Positions 27,674 to 35,967 of a DNA stretch of 64,000 nucleotides are shown here, piece after piece. The DNA comes from Clostridiales bacterium (GTDB lineage: Bacteria > Bacillota > Clostridia > Lachnospirales > Lachnospiraceae), in the NCBI GenBank assembly GCA_021203365.1, contig JAJQBI010000012.1, forward strand, positions 24,017 through 88,016. Direction: 5' to 3'. The notes under the pieces are model-generated. The model worked only from the letters and a program-made list of their open reading frames with translations, was not told the origin of the DNA and did not search any database. Every line of letters starts with the position of its first letter. Position 1 is the first letter of the stretch. The position numbers and the translations under genes were made by a program.

Positions 27674-28606
27674 ATGAGCAAAAAAATCACAGTAGTCGCG
27701 CTGGGCCACAGAGCGCTTGGAACCACTCTTCCCCAGCAGAAGATTGCCGTAAGGCAGACGGCGAAGGCCATCGCCGATCTGGTCGCGGAGGGTACCCAGG
27801 TGGTAATCTCCCACAGCAACGGCCCACAGGTAGGGATGATCCACACCGCCATGAACGAGTTCGGCAAGGCTCACCCGGACTATACCTTTGCCCCCATGTC
27901 TGTCTGCTCCGCCATGAGCCAGGGATATATCGGCTACGACCTGCAGAATGCCATCCGGGCGGAATTTCTTTCCCGGGGCATCTATAAGCCGGTGAGCACC
28001 ATTCTCACCCAGGTTGTCATCGATCCATACGACGAAGCCTTCGCAGAGCCGGAAAAGATCATCGGCCGGGTTCTCTCCGAGGAAGAGGCGGAGCTTGAGG
28101 AAGAAAAGGGCAACTTTGTCACAAAGCTTCCGGAGGGCGGCTACCGCCGGATTCTGGCGGCTCCCAAACCACATAAAATCATCGAGATCGAAACGGTCCG
28201 CGTCCTGGCGGAGGCCGGACAGGTGGTCATCGCGGCGGGAGGGGGCGGAATTCCTGTCATGGAGCAGGGCATCGACCTGAACGGCGCCAGCGCCATCATT
28301 GAGAAGGATCTGGCCAGCGGCCTGCTGGCAGAGGAGCTGGACGCCGACACCCTTCTGATCCTCACCAGTGTGGAAAAAGTAAGCCTGAATCTTGGAACCG
28401 ACCGGGAAGAATTCCTGGACACCATCTCCACAGAGGAGGCAAAAAAACACATGGCACAGAATCAGTTCACCCCCGGCTCCATGCTCCCGAAATTTGAGGC
28501 CGGAATCTCTTTTATTGAGAAGGGAGAGGGACGACGGACAATTATCACCGATATCACCCACGCCAGAGACGGCTACAGGGAGAAAACCGGAACTATCATC
28601 AAATGA
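27674..28606 (+). CDS. arcC: Carbamate kinase
   Basis: Amino-acid-kinase-fold enzyme making ATP and carbamate from carbamoyl phosphate, the energy-yielding end of arginine/citrulline (or allantoin/agmatine) fermentation. 310 aa with VVISHSNGPQVGMIHTAMNE, RRILAAPKPHKIIE, VVIAAGGGGIPV and KDLASGLLAEELDADTLLILT. The N-terminal phosphate loop reads ALGHRALG where most homologues have ALGGNAL. No arginine deiminase or ornithine carbamoyltransferase gene is next to it. It is flanked on both sides by dispersed repeats; the downstream one doubles as terminator. Confidence 0.92.
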   Translation: MSKKITVVALGHRALGTTLPQQKIAVRQTAKAIADLVAEGTQVVISHSNGPQVGMIHTAMNEFGKAHPDYTFAPMSVCSAMSQGYIGYDLQNAIRAEFLSRGIYKPVSTILTQVVIDPYDEAFAEPEKIIGRVLSEEEAELEEEKGNFVTKLPEGGYRRILAAPKPHKIIEIETVRVLAEAGQVVIAAGGGGIPVMEQGIDLNGASAIIEKDLASGLLAEELDADTLLILTSVEKVSLNLGTDREEFLDTISTEEAKKHMAQNQFTPGSMLPKFEAGISFIEKGEGRRTIITDITHARDGYREKTGTIIK

Positions 28607-28621
28607 CGATTCCAGGATCCG

Positions 28622-28683
28622 GGATCACAGGGGACAAAAAGGTCCTGCATACAGATGCACGCATCTGTATGCAGGACCTTTTT
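28622..28683 (+). repeat. Dispersed mosaic repeat in the arcC trailer, also a bidirectional terminator
   Basis: Starts 16 nt after the arcC stop with GATCACAGGGGACAAAAAGG, a variant of the conserved end of the repeat family. It continues into a perfect 23-bp hairpin (28636-28658 with 28661-28683) whose arms include CATACAGATGC, like CATTCATGACC/GCAGATGC in the 60.6-kb copy. A-tract on the left and T-tract on the right make it a strong terminator for arcC (+) and probably for the esterase (-). Confidence 0.8.
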
Positions 28684-28712
28684 CATACGCAGCCCTCCGG
28701 TTTCACCCGGAC

Positions 28713-29603
28713 TCAGAAACAAAACTCCCGGAAAAAGTCACACTCCGCGTCGTTGCACTGGGCCGCGTCCACGGTTTTAATATCACAGTGAAACACATGG
28801 GCGAGCTGGTTCACCTTGTCCCCGAACATCCGGAAAACAAAGGGCACCCGGTTCTCCGTAAGCTTCTGCACCAGAGGCAGGGCCTGGTGCTTCTCCATGT
28901 CCGCCACCGACGTCATACAGAAGGTCGGAGGATACACATCCGTGATCCATTTCAGAACGGAAATCTGCGCCAGCTCCTCCTCCGTCCCGCCGCCTGGGAG
29001 AAAATCCTTCATCAGAACCCTTGCCATAATATCATCCCCGCAGTCTGAATGGATTTCATAAACCCCGCAGTTCAGGGCGATGGCTGTCAGAGAAAATCCC
29101 TCCGGCACAGTAAAATCGTAAAGCCCGGCGCACTCCGGATTTGTACAGATTCCCGCGTAGAGTCCCAGCAGTTGGGCTCCCGCAGAATCTCCCACGCCAA
29201 AAATCCGCTCTGTGTCAAAGTGGTACCGCCTTGCCCGGCGCATCACCCATCCGCACACCAGATTCAGATCCTCCAGCGGCGCCGGATATTTGAATTTCGG
29301 AGCCAGCCGGTAGGTGAAATTCACCACGGCAAAGCCCCTCTGGGCCAGACTCATGCAGTAATACTGATAGCGTTCCTTATCCCCGTAGACCCAGCCGCCG
29401 CCGTGTACACTGATAATCACCGGCAGGTCCTCATCCTCCGCCTGCTTTGGACGATATACATCCAGCACCTGCCATTTTCTCTCCTCATGTCCGTATACAA
29501 TATTGTCCCAGCGGGCCACATCCTCCGGCGTGGAGAGCAAAGCGTCCCGGGCATCGTCGTTTTTCTTAAATTCCTCGCAAAGGCTGTCACTGAATTTTGA
29601 CAT
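28713..29603 (-). CDS. Alpha/beta hydrolase, hormone-sensitive-lipase-like esterase
   Basis: Cytoplasmic carboxylesterase-type hydrolase. The oxyanion-hole motif HGGGW lies in VIISVHGGGWVYGDKERY and the nucleophile elbow GDSAG in VGDSAGAQLLGLYAG. The catalytic Asp/His are expected in the last third (a His is in LAHVFHCDIKT). 296 aa. It starts 12 nt after the nrdD stop, so it is probably cotranscribed with the reductase, but a functional link is not evident. Substrate is unknown. Confidence 0.87.
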   Translation of the reverse strand: MSKFSDSLCEEFKKNDDARDALLSTPEDVARWDNIVYGHEERKWQVLDVYRPKQAEDEDLPVIISVHGGGWVYGDKERYQYYCMSLAQRGFAVVNFTYRLAPKFKYPAPLEDLNLVCGWVMRRARRYHFDTERIFGVGDSAGAQLLGLYAGICTNPECAGLYDFTVPEGFSLTAIALNCGVYEIHSDCGDDIMARVLMKDFLPGGGTEEELAQISVLKWITDVYPPTFCMTSVADMEKHQALPLVQKLTENRVPFVFRMFGDKVNQLAHVFHCDIKTVDAAQCNDAECDFFREFCF

Positions 29604-29615
29604 GGCGCCTCCTCC

Positions 29616-31751
29616 TTACATGGATTTTCTCTCGGCGATCTCCGCCATCTTCGCCGCATTCAGCCGGGTATCCCCGTGAACACGGCTGTAGGAAAGGTAT
29701 CCGTTCATGCGGTCGATCTTTGTCAGATTCCTGGAACCACACACCGGACACACATCCATCTCCAGCTCCTCATGTCCGCAGTCGTCACAGTAGGCCAGAG
29801 AGAGGTTCACTCCCTCATAATAGCCCAGAGCCATGGCGCGGCGGATCAGAGTGCGCACTGCCTCCCGGTTATAGCTGATGGGATAGCGGACATACTGGAT
29901 TTTTCCGCCGTTGCAGAGCTCCCAGAACCTTCCCTCCAGATCCTGCTTCTCAATGGGGCTCAGATCCTCCGTCACATGGCAGTGAAAGCTGTTGCTCACA
30001 TAGGGGCGATCCGACACACCCGCCACAATTCCGTAAATCTTGCGGAACTGCTCCACCTGAAGGCCACACAGACTCTCCGCCGGTGTTCCATAGATGGCGT
30101 AAAGAATTCCGTCCTCCTTCTTAAACTGGCTGACCTTCTCATTGATATACTGAAGGACCTCCAGGGCAAAGGCGCCGTCCTCGGCGATGGATTTCCCGTT
30201 ATACAGCTCCTGCAGCTCATTGAGCGCCGTAATTCCAAAGGAGGCCGTCATGGGCTTCAGAATTTTGCCGATTTTCTCATCAGGAGCCAGATGTCCCCCG
30301 TAGAAGCCGCCCTCACAGTAAGCCAGAGGGTTGGTGGAGGCTCGCATCTGTCCCAGGTATTCGTAGGTTCGGATATGAAGCCCCCGGATCATCTCCAGAT
30401 AAAAATCCAGCACCTCATAGAAATCCCGGCTCTCCGATCTGGATTTCGCCAGGATCATGGGAAGATGAAGGCTGACCGCCCCGATATTAAACCGTCCCAC
30501 AAATACCGGCTGATCCTCCTCATCCGCAGGCTCCATTCCGCCCCGCTCATACCAGGGGCTCAGAAAGGCCCGGCAGCCCATAGGGCTGATCACCTTTCCG
30601 TATTTCCTGTACATGCTGGCAATATACCCTTCCCCGGACATGGAAAGCCAGTCCGGATACATGGTTTTGGAGGAGCAGGACACGCCGGCCTCAAACACAT
30701 CCTCACAGCATTTGCCCTTCCCGTGAATGTTTTCATCATAGAGGAACACAATCTTGGGGAAAAGCACCGGCTTCTTGTGCCCGGAACGTCCCTGTCCGCC
30801 CTGGTGCACACGGAGAAGGGAAATATTGCACATTTTCTCAAATTTTCCGGTGCCAAGCCCCATGGTCACAGTGACAAAAGGATAATCTCCCCGGGAAGAT
30901 CCCACCGTGTTCAGCTTATACTCAATTCCCTGCCAGCCCTGGTCATATTCCCGCTGCACCTTGTCCAGCGCATACTCAATGGCACGCTCTTCCCTTCCCG
31001 GCCAGCTCTCATCGGTATATTTCATATATTCCCGGATGCACTTGTCATAGCTTTTCTTGGCATAGGGGGCCAGGATCTTATCCACCTCCGGCACCGTAAA
31101 GCCGCCGTACTGCTGAGCCGCCGTGCTGAGAATAATATCTCCCATAACGTCAAAGGCCGTATCCAGCGTCTTGGGCTCGTTGTACCACACATTCCCCATC
31201 TCAAAGCCGCCCTTCAGGACCGCGGCCACGTCAAACAGACAGCAGTTCATGGTATCCAGGCGGGCAGACTGATCATGAATGTAAATATACCCGTCCTTGC
31301 ATGCCTGAAGCTCGTTCCGGGTCATAAAGAATTTGCGGTAAAGCTCCTTGTTCAGCTCATTGAAAATCAGACTCCGCTTGGTAGCCACCAGAGCGCTGTC
31401 CGTATTGGCGTTGCTCTTGTCCCCGATATAGCGGATGGCCTGGCTCTTGGTATATACGTCGTCCATCATGTGAATGAAATCCAGCTTGTAGTTGCGGTAG
31501 TCCCGATAGCTCTTGGCCACCGCCGGGTTCACTCTCTCCAGAGCACCTTCCACAATATTGTGCATTTCCTGGATCTGGATCTCCTCCTTCCCCAGAGACT
31601 CCGCCCGCTCCTGCGCGAAACGGCAGATGAAATCCTTCTCCTCCTCCGAAAAGGTATACAGGATACGGGTGGCCGATTTATTCACCGCGGCCACGATTTT
31701 CTGCGGGTTAAACTCCTCCCGGGTTCCGTCCTTTTTTATAACATATAGCAT
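29616..31751 (-). CDS. nrdD: Anaerobic (class III) ribonucleoside-triphosphate reductase
   Basis: Oxygen-sensitive glycyl-radical enzyme that makes deoxynucleotides from ribonucleoside triphosphates. An N-terminal ATP-cone (KKDGTREEFNPQKIVAAVNK) gives allosteric control. A C-terminal zinc site has cysteines at 655, 658, 668 and 671 (CDDCG...CPVCG). The glycyl radical residue is Gly684 in RMNGYLSYSR. 711 aa. The activase NrdG is not adjacent. Two NrdR-box-like sites lie between its promoter and start codon. It is followed by an esterase gene. A second, different NrdD is encoded at 45.8-48.2 kb. Confidence 0.95.
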   Translation of the reverse strand: MLYVIKKDGTREEFNPQKIVAAVNKSATRILYTFSEEEKDFICRFAQERAESLGKEEIQIQEMHNIVEGALERVNPAVAKSYRDYRNYKLDFIHMMDDVYTKSQAIRYIGDKSNANTDSALVATKRSLIFNELNKELYRKFFMTRNELQACKDGYIYIHDQSARLDTMNCCLFDVAAVLKGGFEMGNVWYNEPKTLDTAFDVMGDIILSTAAQQYGGFTVPEVDKILAPYAKKSYDKCIREYMKYTDESWPGREERAIEYALDKVQREYDQGWQGIEYKLNTVGSSRGDYPFVTVTMGLGTGKFEKMCNISLLRVHQGGQGRSGHKKPVLFPKIVFLYDENIHGKGKCCEDVFEAGVSCSSKTMYPDWLSMSGEGYIASMYRKYGKVISPMGCRAFLSPWYERGGMEPADEEDQPVFVGRFNIGAVSLHLPMILAKSRSESRDFYEVLDFYLEMIRGLHIRTYEYLGQMRASTNPLAYCEGGFYGGHLAPDEKIGKILKPMTASFGITALNELQELYNGKSIAEDGAFALEVLQYINEKVSQFKKEDGILYAIYGTPAESLCGLQVEQFRKIYGIVAGVSDRPYVSNSFHCHVTEDLSPIEKQDLEGRFWELCNGGKIQYVRYPISYNREAVRTLIRRAMALGYYEGVNLSLAYCDDCGHEELEMDVCPVCGSRNLTKIDRMNGYLSYSRVHGDTRLNAAKMAEIAERKSM

Positions 31752-31766
31752 ATTTTCCCCTCCAGA

Positions 31767-31813
31767 CCACTACATCTTGTGATTCTCATTTTTTATTCAT
31801 CTATATTTGGTGT
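31767..31813 (-). promoter_or_regulatory. Paired NrdR-box-like operators of nrdD
   Basis: Minus-strand sites ACACCAAATATAGATG (31798-31813) and TCACAAGATGTAGTGG (31767-31782) match the NrdR consensus acaCwAtATaTwGtgt at 11 and 12 of 16 positions. They are 31 bp apart (three helical turns), as NrdR pairs usually are. They lie just downstream of a TATACT -10 box (31822-31827), consistent with repression when deoxynucleotides are plentiful. NrdR itself is not in this window. Confidence 0.72.
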
Positions 31814-31890
31814 TGAATTAGAGTATAGCACAGGGTACCTGAAAAGAAAAGAGACAATTTATTTTTCGTTATTATTCACAGAGACATCAA

Positions 31891-31919
31891 TTGCCATGGA
31901 GAAGTTTTTTTGTTATAAT
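31891..31919 (+). promoter_or_regulatory. Promoter of asnA
   Basis: TTGCCA (31891-31896), 17 bp, TATAAT (31914-31919). Transcription should begin near 31926, only about 7 nt before the dispersed-repeat motif at 31933. Confidence 0.8.
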
Positions 31920-31932
31920 GAGAATGCATTTG

Positions 31933-31952
31933 ATGATACAAGGGACAAAAGG
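31933..31952 (+). repeat. Dispersed mosaic repeat, conserved end only, in the asnA leader
   Basis: The 20-bp sequence ATGATACAAGGGACAAAAGG is identical to the reverse complement of 60672-60691. Its last bases form part of the asnA ribosome site (AAAGGAGG, 31948-31955). Confidence 0.75.
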
Positions 31953-31963
31953 AGGTTTTTCTT

Positions 31964-32971
31964 ATGGCGCAGCTAATTATCCCGGAAGGCTATCATTCCG
32001 ATCTTAACCTTCACGATACTCAGATCGCGATTAAAACAGTAAAGGATTTTTTCCAGCAGACTCTCTCCCAGAAGCTGAATCTGCTGCGTGTTTCCGCCCC
32101 GGTTTTTGTGGATCCGGAAACCGGTTTAAATGACAACCTGAACGGCGTGGAGCGCCCGGTAAGCTTTGACATCCGCGGACAGGAGGGAAAGGCGGAGATC
32201 GTCCACTCCCTGGCGAAATGGAAACGGTACGCCCTGAAGCAGTATGGCTTTCAGACAGGTGAGGGCCTGTACACCGACATGATCGCGATCCGTCGGGACG
32301 AGGAGCTGGACAATATCCACTCCGTCTATGTGGACCAGTGGGACTGGGAGAAGATCCTGTCCAGAGAGGACCGCACCGTGGAGACCCTTCAGTCTGTGGT
32401 GCGCACCCTGTACGCAGTTCTTCGAAAGACAGAGAAATACATGGCGGTTCAGTACGATTATATCCATGAGATTCTGCCGGAGGATATTTACTTCATCACC
32501 TCTCAGGAGCTTCTGGACCTGTACCCGGACTGCACCCCCAGAGAACGTGAATACAACATTGTAAAGGAGAAAGGCGCGGTTTTCCTTATGCAGGTGGGAA
32601 AGAAGCTCAGCAACGGACAGCGCCACGACGGACGGGCGCCGGACTATGACGACTGGGATTTAAACGGAGATATCCTGGTTTACTATCCGGTTCTGGATAT
32701 TTCTCTGGAGCTTTCTTCCATGGGAATCCGGGTGGATGAGAATTCCCTGGCCCGGCAGCTTAAGGAAGCCGGATGTGAGGAGAGAGCTTCCCTCCCCTTC
32801 CAGAAGGCAATCCTGCAGGGAGATCTTCCCTACACCATCGGCGGAGGCATCGGACAGTCCCGCATCTGTATGTTTTTCCTGCGCAAGGCCCACATCGGGG
32901 AAATCCACGTATCCCTCTGGCCCGAAGATATGCAGAAAAAAGCTGCGGAAAACGGTCTTACGCTTCTATGA
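31964..32971 (+). CDS. asnA: Aspartate-ammonia ligase (ammonia-dependent asparagine synthetase)
   Basis: Makes asparagine from aspartate, ammonia and ATP; class II aminoacyl-tRNA-synthetase fold. 335 aa with GYHSDLNLHDTQIAIKTVK, RVSAPVFVDPETGLND, IHSVYVDQWDWEK and the C-terminal GGGIGQSRICMFFLRKAHIGE. Full length. It uses a strong promoter and an 8-nt-spaced AAAGGAGG site. It is followed after 37 nt by a CBS-domain gene that is probably cotranscribed. Confidence 0.97.
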   Translation: MAQLIIPEGYHSDLNLHDTQIAIKTVKDFFQQTLSQKLNLLRVSAPVFVDPETGLNDNLNGVERPVSFDIRGQEGKAEIVHSLAKWKRYALKQYGFQTGEGLYTDMIAIRRDEELDNIHSVYVDQWDWEKILSREDRTVETLQSVVRTLYAVLRKTEKYMAVQYDYIHEILPEDIYFITSQELLDLYPDCTPREREYNIVKEKGAVFLMQVGKKLSNGQRHDGRAPDYDDWDLNGDILVYYPVLDISLELSSMGIRVDENSLARQLKEAGCEERASLPFQKAILQGDLPYTIGGGIGQSRICMFFLRKAHIGEIHVSLWPEDMQKKAAENGLTLL

Positions 32972-33008
32972 GACACAGTGAAATATGAAATGAGGTGGGA
33001 TAACCACA

Positions 33009-33425
33009 ATGAACATATTGTTTTTTCTGACTCCCAAGAATGAAGTGGCCTACATTTTTGAGAACGAAACACTCCGGCAGACCCTGGAAAAAATGGAGCA
33101 CCGGAAGTTTTCCTGCATCCCCATCCTGAACGGAGAGGGGAAATACACCGGAACCATCTCAGAAGGCGACCTGCTCTGGGGCATGCAGCGCATGAACATC
33201 ACCGACATGAAACAGGCGGAGGAGGTTCCCATACTGGCGATTCCCCGAAGGGCCACCTACAAGCCTGTACACGCGGACTCGAACATGGAAGACCTGCTGG
33301 ACCGGGCCATTAACCAGAATTATGTCCCCGTGGTGGACGACAAGGGATGCTTCATCGGCATTATCACCCGCAAGGCCATCATCAAATACTGCTACAATGA
33401 GCTGAAAAAGAACGGGCCTTCATAA
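33009..33425 (+). CDS. Two-CBS-domain protein
   Basis: 138-aa cytoplasmic protein made almost entirely of a CBS pair, a module that binds adenine nucleotides. The first repeat has LRQTLEKMEHRKFSCIPILN and TGTISEGDLLWGM; the second has LLDRAINQNYVPVVDDKG and IGIITRKAIIKY. Stand-alone CBS pairs often act as energy sensors. It sits directly downstream of asnA, before a shared terminator. Target unknown. Confidence 0.88.
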   Translation: MNILFFLTPKNEVAYIFENETLRQTLEKMEHRKFSCIPILNGEGKYTGTISEGDLLWGMQRMNITDMKQAEEVPILAIPRRATYKPVHADSNMEDLLDRAINQNYVPVVDDKGCFIGIITRKAIIKYCYNELKKNGPS

Positions 33426-33460
33426 CACATACAGCTTCACAGCATTTCCCACATAAAAGG

Positions 33461-33487
33461 CGGGCGCCCTTCGGCGCCCGTATTTTT
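33461..33487. terminator. Bidirectional terminator between the CBS gene and the amino-acid ABC operon
   Basis: Stem CGGGCGCC/GGCGCCCG with loop CTTC, followed by TATTTTTAT on the plus strand and CCTTTTATG on the minus strand. It touches the stop codon of the ATPase gene. Confidence 0.85.
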
Positions 33488-34229
33488 ATAAAACTCTGGA
33501 CAAAAAGTCCCGCAGTCTCTGATTCTTCGGATTCTCAAAAAATTTATCCGGTGTATTTTCCTCCTGAATTTTCCCCTCGTCAATAAACAGGATCCGGGTG
33601 GCTACCTCCCGGGCAAATCCCATCTCGTGGGTGACCACCACCATGGTCATGCCGGCCCTTGCCAGCTCCTTCATAAGCTCCAGCACTTCTCCCACCATCT
33701 CCGGGTCAAGAGCCGAGGTGGGCTCGTCAAAAAGCATCACGTCCGGGTTCATGGCCAGAGCCCTGGCAATGGCAATCCGCTGCTTCTGTCCGCCGGAGAG
33801 CATGTTCGGATAGGTATCCGCCTTATCCGGAAGACCCACACGGGCCAGAAGCTCCTCCGCCTTTTTGGACGCCTCCTCCCTGGACATAAGCTTCAGGGTC
33901 ACAGGCGCAAGCATGATATTTTCCTTTACCGTCTTATGTGGAAAAAGATTAAAAAGCTGAAACACCATTCCGATTTTCTGCCGGTGCCGGTTAATATCCA
34001 CATGGGGATCCGTGATGTCCGTTCCTTCAAAAAGGATCCGGCCCCCCGTAGGCTCCTCCAGAAGATTCATGGAGCGGAGGAAGGTAGACTTTCCGCACCC
34101 GGAAGGTCCGATGATGGCCACAACCTCGCCGCGGCGGATCTGCGTGGTAATTCCGTTCAGCACCACATTGCTGCCGAAGGATTTTTTCAGGTCCTGAATG
34201 TCCAGCAAAACTTCACCTTTAGCGCTCAC
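33486..34229 (-). CDS. Amino-acid ABC transporter ATP-binding protein (GlnQ/ArtP type)
   Basis: ATPase that powers polar amino-acid uptake with the adjacent permease and binding protein. Walker [17 protein letters not shown]-loop [12 protein letters not shown], signature [15 protein letters not shown], Walker [15 protein letters not shown] and switch VTHEMGF are all intact. 247 aa. Its start overlaps the permease stop by 11 nt. Last gene of the three-gene unit. Confidence 0.95.
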   Translation of the reverse strand: MSAKGEVLLDIQDLKKSFGSNVVLNGITTQIRRGEVVAIIGPSGCGKSTFLRSMNLLEEPTGGRILFEGTDITDPHVDINRHRQKIGMVFQLFNLFPHKTVKENIMLAPVTLKLMSREEASKKAEELLARVGLPDKADTYPNMLSGGQKQRIAIARALAMNPDVMLFDEPTSALDPEMVGEVLELMKELARAGMTMVVVTHEMGFAREVATRILFIDEGKIQEENTPDKFFENPKNQRLRDFLSRVL

Positions 34230-34917
34230 TGGTTCTCAGCCTCCTTTCAAGTTTTCCTACCAGCCAGGTCAGGAACATGACAATCACAAGGTAAATCGCC
34301 GCCACCCCGATGAGGGGAAGAAAAGCGCTGTAGGTCTGGCTTCGAATAATATCACCGCCCCGGGTCAGATCCATCAGTCCGATATAGCCGCTGATGGAGG
34401 TCTCCTTCAGAAGGACAATAAACTCATTGGCCAGGGCCGGCAGTACATTTTTCAGCGCCTGGGGAAGAATGATCTGAATCATGGTCTGGCTGTAGCTTAA
34501 GCCCAGGCTCCTCCCCGCCTCCAGCTGTCCCTGGTCAATGGACATGATTCCGGAGCGGACAATCTCCGCCTGATAAGCGCCGGAATTCAGGCCGAAAGCC
34601 AGAACCGCCACCACGATTTTACCCGGGTCATAAGTAGCGAAAACAACATAGTATATAATCAGAAGCTGAACCATCACAGGCGTTCCCCGGATGACGGTCA
34701 GATAGATCTTGCAGATAAAATTCAGGACCTTCAGTTTCCCGGTCCGGTCGCAGGTGGAACGGACGATCGCCACCAGAAAGCCCAGGACAACTCCCAGAAT
34801 CACGGCAAAAAACGTGATGATCAACGTATTCCGTAAGCCTGTCACAATGAACTGCCAGCGGTTGTTCTCCAGGAAATTAAAGGAGAACTGTTCAAAAAAG
34901 TTCATTTCCTTCACCAC
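34219..34917 (-). CDS. Amino-acid ABC transporter permease (HisM/GlnP type)
   Basis: Membrane subunit of the polar amino-acid importer. 232 aa with about five helices starting at [20 protein letters not shown]. The conserved coupling loop is [20 protein letters not shown]. The GTG at 34917 is taken as start; an ATG at 34905 (MNFFEQ) is possible, but the AAGGAA upstream abuts it. The 142-nt gap to the binding-protein gene contains a very stable hairpin. Confidence 0.92.
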   Translation of the reverse strand: MVKEMNFFEQFSFNFLENNRWQFIVTGLRNTLIITFFAVILGVVLGFLVAIVRSTCDRTGKLKVLNFICKIYLTVIRGTPVMVQLLIIYYVVFATYDPGKIVVAVLAFGLNSGAYQAEIVRSGIMSIDQGQLEAGRSLGLSYSQTMIQIILPQALKNVLPALANEFIVLLKETSISGYIGLMDLTRGGDIIRSQTYSAFLPLIGVAAIYLVIVMFLTWLVGKLERRLRTSER

Positions 34918-34982
34918 TCTCTCTTATTGTACTTGCTTTGGGGAGACACTCCCCCTTCTCTTATTCATTCTCGGAAAACCGC

Positions 34983-35032
34983 ACAGGTTCCGGGTATCCG
35001 CGGGAATATCCCGACGGATATCCGGAACCTGT
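34983..35032 (-). terminator. Intercistronic stem-loop between amino-acid binding-protein and permease genes
   Basis: Near-perfect 18-bp stem (34983-35000 with 35015-35032, one G-T pair) capped by a further 4-bp GGGA/TCCC stem. No long T-run follows on the minus strand, so it is more likely an mRNA 3' stabiliser or partial terminator that raises binding-protein output. Confidence 0.75.
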
Positions 35033-35059
35033 CAACGTCTTTGTTGTATTCCAGATCTC

Positions 35060-35866
35060 TTATTTGCGCACCACGATCACCTGGGAAGTAGTCGTATAGG
35101 TATCCGTAAAGTCTACGCTCTTCAGACGGTCCTCGGTGACGGTCATGCCGGCCATGCCGAAATCCGCCTTCCCGGAGGTTACCGCATTGATAATGGAATC
35201 AAATTCCATATCGGAAATCTCCAGCTCATATCCAAGAATGTCACAAATGGCCAGGGCAAGCTCCGCGTCGATTCCCACGATGGTATCCCCGTTATAATAC
35301 TCATAGGGCTCAAAGGCCGCGTTGGTGGCCATGGTCAGAGTGCCGTTGGAGCGATCCACATCCTCCGGGGACTCATAAGGACAGGTTCCCTTGGTATCGT
35401 CTCCAATATAGTTGTCAATGATCTGCTGCACGGTCCCGTCCTCTGTGAGCTGGGCGAGAGCCTCATTGATGGATTCCGTCAGCTCCGTGTTCTCCTGGGA
35501 AACACAGATGGCGTATTCCTCCTGGGTAAACTCCTCGTCCAGGACCATCAGATCGTCATTGTTTTCCACAAATTTCTCCGCCACCTGACTGTCAATGATC
35601 ACACAGTCCACCTTGCCCTGCTTCAGGGCCAGAATGGCGTCATTTCCCTTATTATACCGCTCCACGGTGGTTCCGGCATCGTCTCCCTCATAGTCAGAGG
35701 CATAAATATCCCCGGTGGTGCCAAGCTGTACGCCGATGGTCTTGCCATCCAGGTCAGCCACGCCGCTGATTCCGCTGCTGTTCTCCTCCGCGAAAACCGC
35801 CGCGGACCCGGACGCTGTCAGCAGCGCCGCCAGCGAAAAAGCAAGAATCCTTTTCATTTTTTTCAT
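35060..35866 (-). CDS. Amino-acid ABC transporter substrate-binding protein
   Basis: Extracellular receptor for a polar amino acid (SBP_bac_3 fold). 268 aa with signal peptide KRILAFSLAALLTASGSAAVFA cut after AVFA by signal peptidase I. There is no lipobox cysteine. The mature part has LDGKTIGVQLGTTGD, a ligand-site NAAFEPYEYY and FGMAGMTVTEDRLKSVDF. The frame is open to 35944, but the ATG at 35866 has AAGGAGGAG upstream, and the extension is the dispersed repeat that forms the leader. First gene of the importer unit. Confidence 0.93.
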   Translation of the reverse strand: MKKMKRILAFSLAALLTASGSAAVFAEENSSGISGVADLDGKTIGVQLGTTGDIYASDYEGDDAGTTVERYNKGNDAILALKQGKVDCVIIDSQVAEKFVENNDDLMVLDEEFTQEEYAICVSQENTELTESINEALAQLTEDGTVQQIIDNYIGDDTKGTCPYESPEDVDRSNGTLTMATNAAFEPYEYYNGDTIVGIDAELALAICDILGYELEISDMEFDSIINAVTSGKADFGMAGMTVTEDRLKSVDFTDTYTTTSQVIVVRK

Positions 35867-35894
35867 TTCTGCTCCTCCTTTTCGTGAATTTAAT

Positions 35895-35941
35895 GCACGG
35901 ATTTCCGGGCACTTCATGCTCCCGAAATCCCCTTGTATCAT
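35895..35941 (-). repeat. Dispersed mosaic repeat in the leader of the amino-acid importer
   Basis: Minus strand starts ATGATACAAGGGGATTTC, the conserved end fused directly to the GGATTTC..GCATGAAGTGC..GAAATCC hairpin module (35899-35930) also present at 60536-60566. The central part found at 60.6 kb is missing. Predicted transcription start (about 35933) falls at the beginning of the repeat, so the whole hairpin is in the 5' leader. Confidence 0.75.
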
Positions 35942-35967
35942 CATACCATTTTTCCCGGAAATTGCAA
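35940..35967 (-). promoter_or_regulatory. Promoter of the amino-acid importer
   Basis: Minus strand TTGCAA (35962-35967), 16 bp, TATGAT (35940-35945). The -10 box overlaps the terminal GTATCAT of the repeat. Confidence 0.75.

Noticed and set aside
29676..31748. A 690-codon open frame antisense to the first nrdD
   Set aside because: It mirrors a highly conserved gene, has no ribosome site and its protein is a low-complexity His/Leu-rich mix; long antisense frames arise here from codon bias of the real gene.
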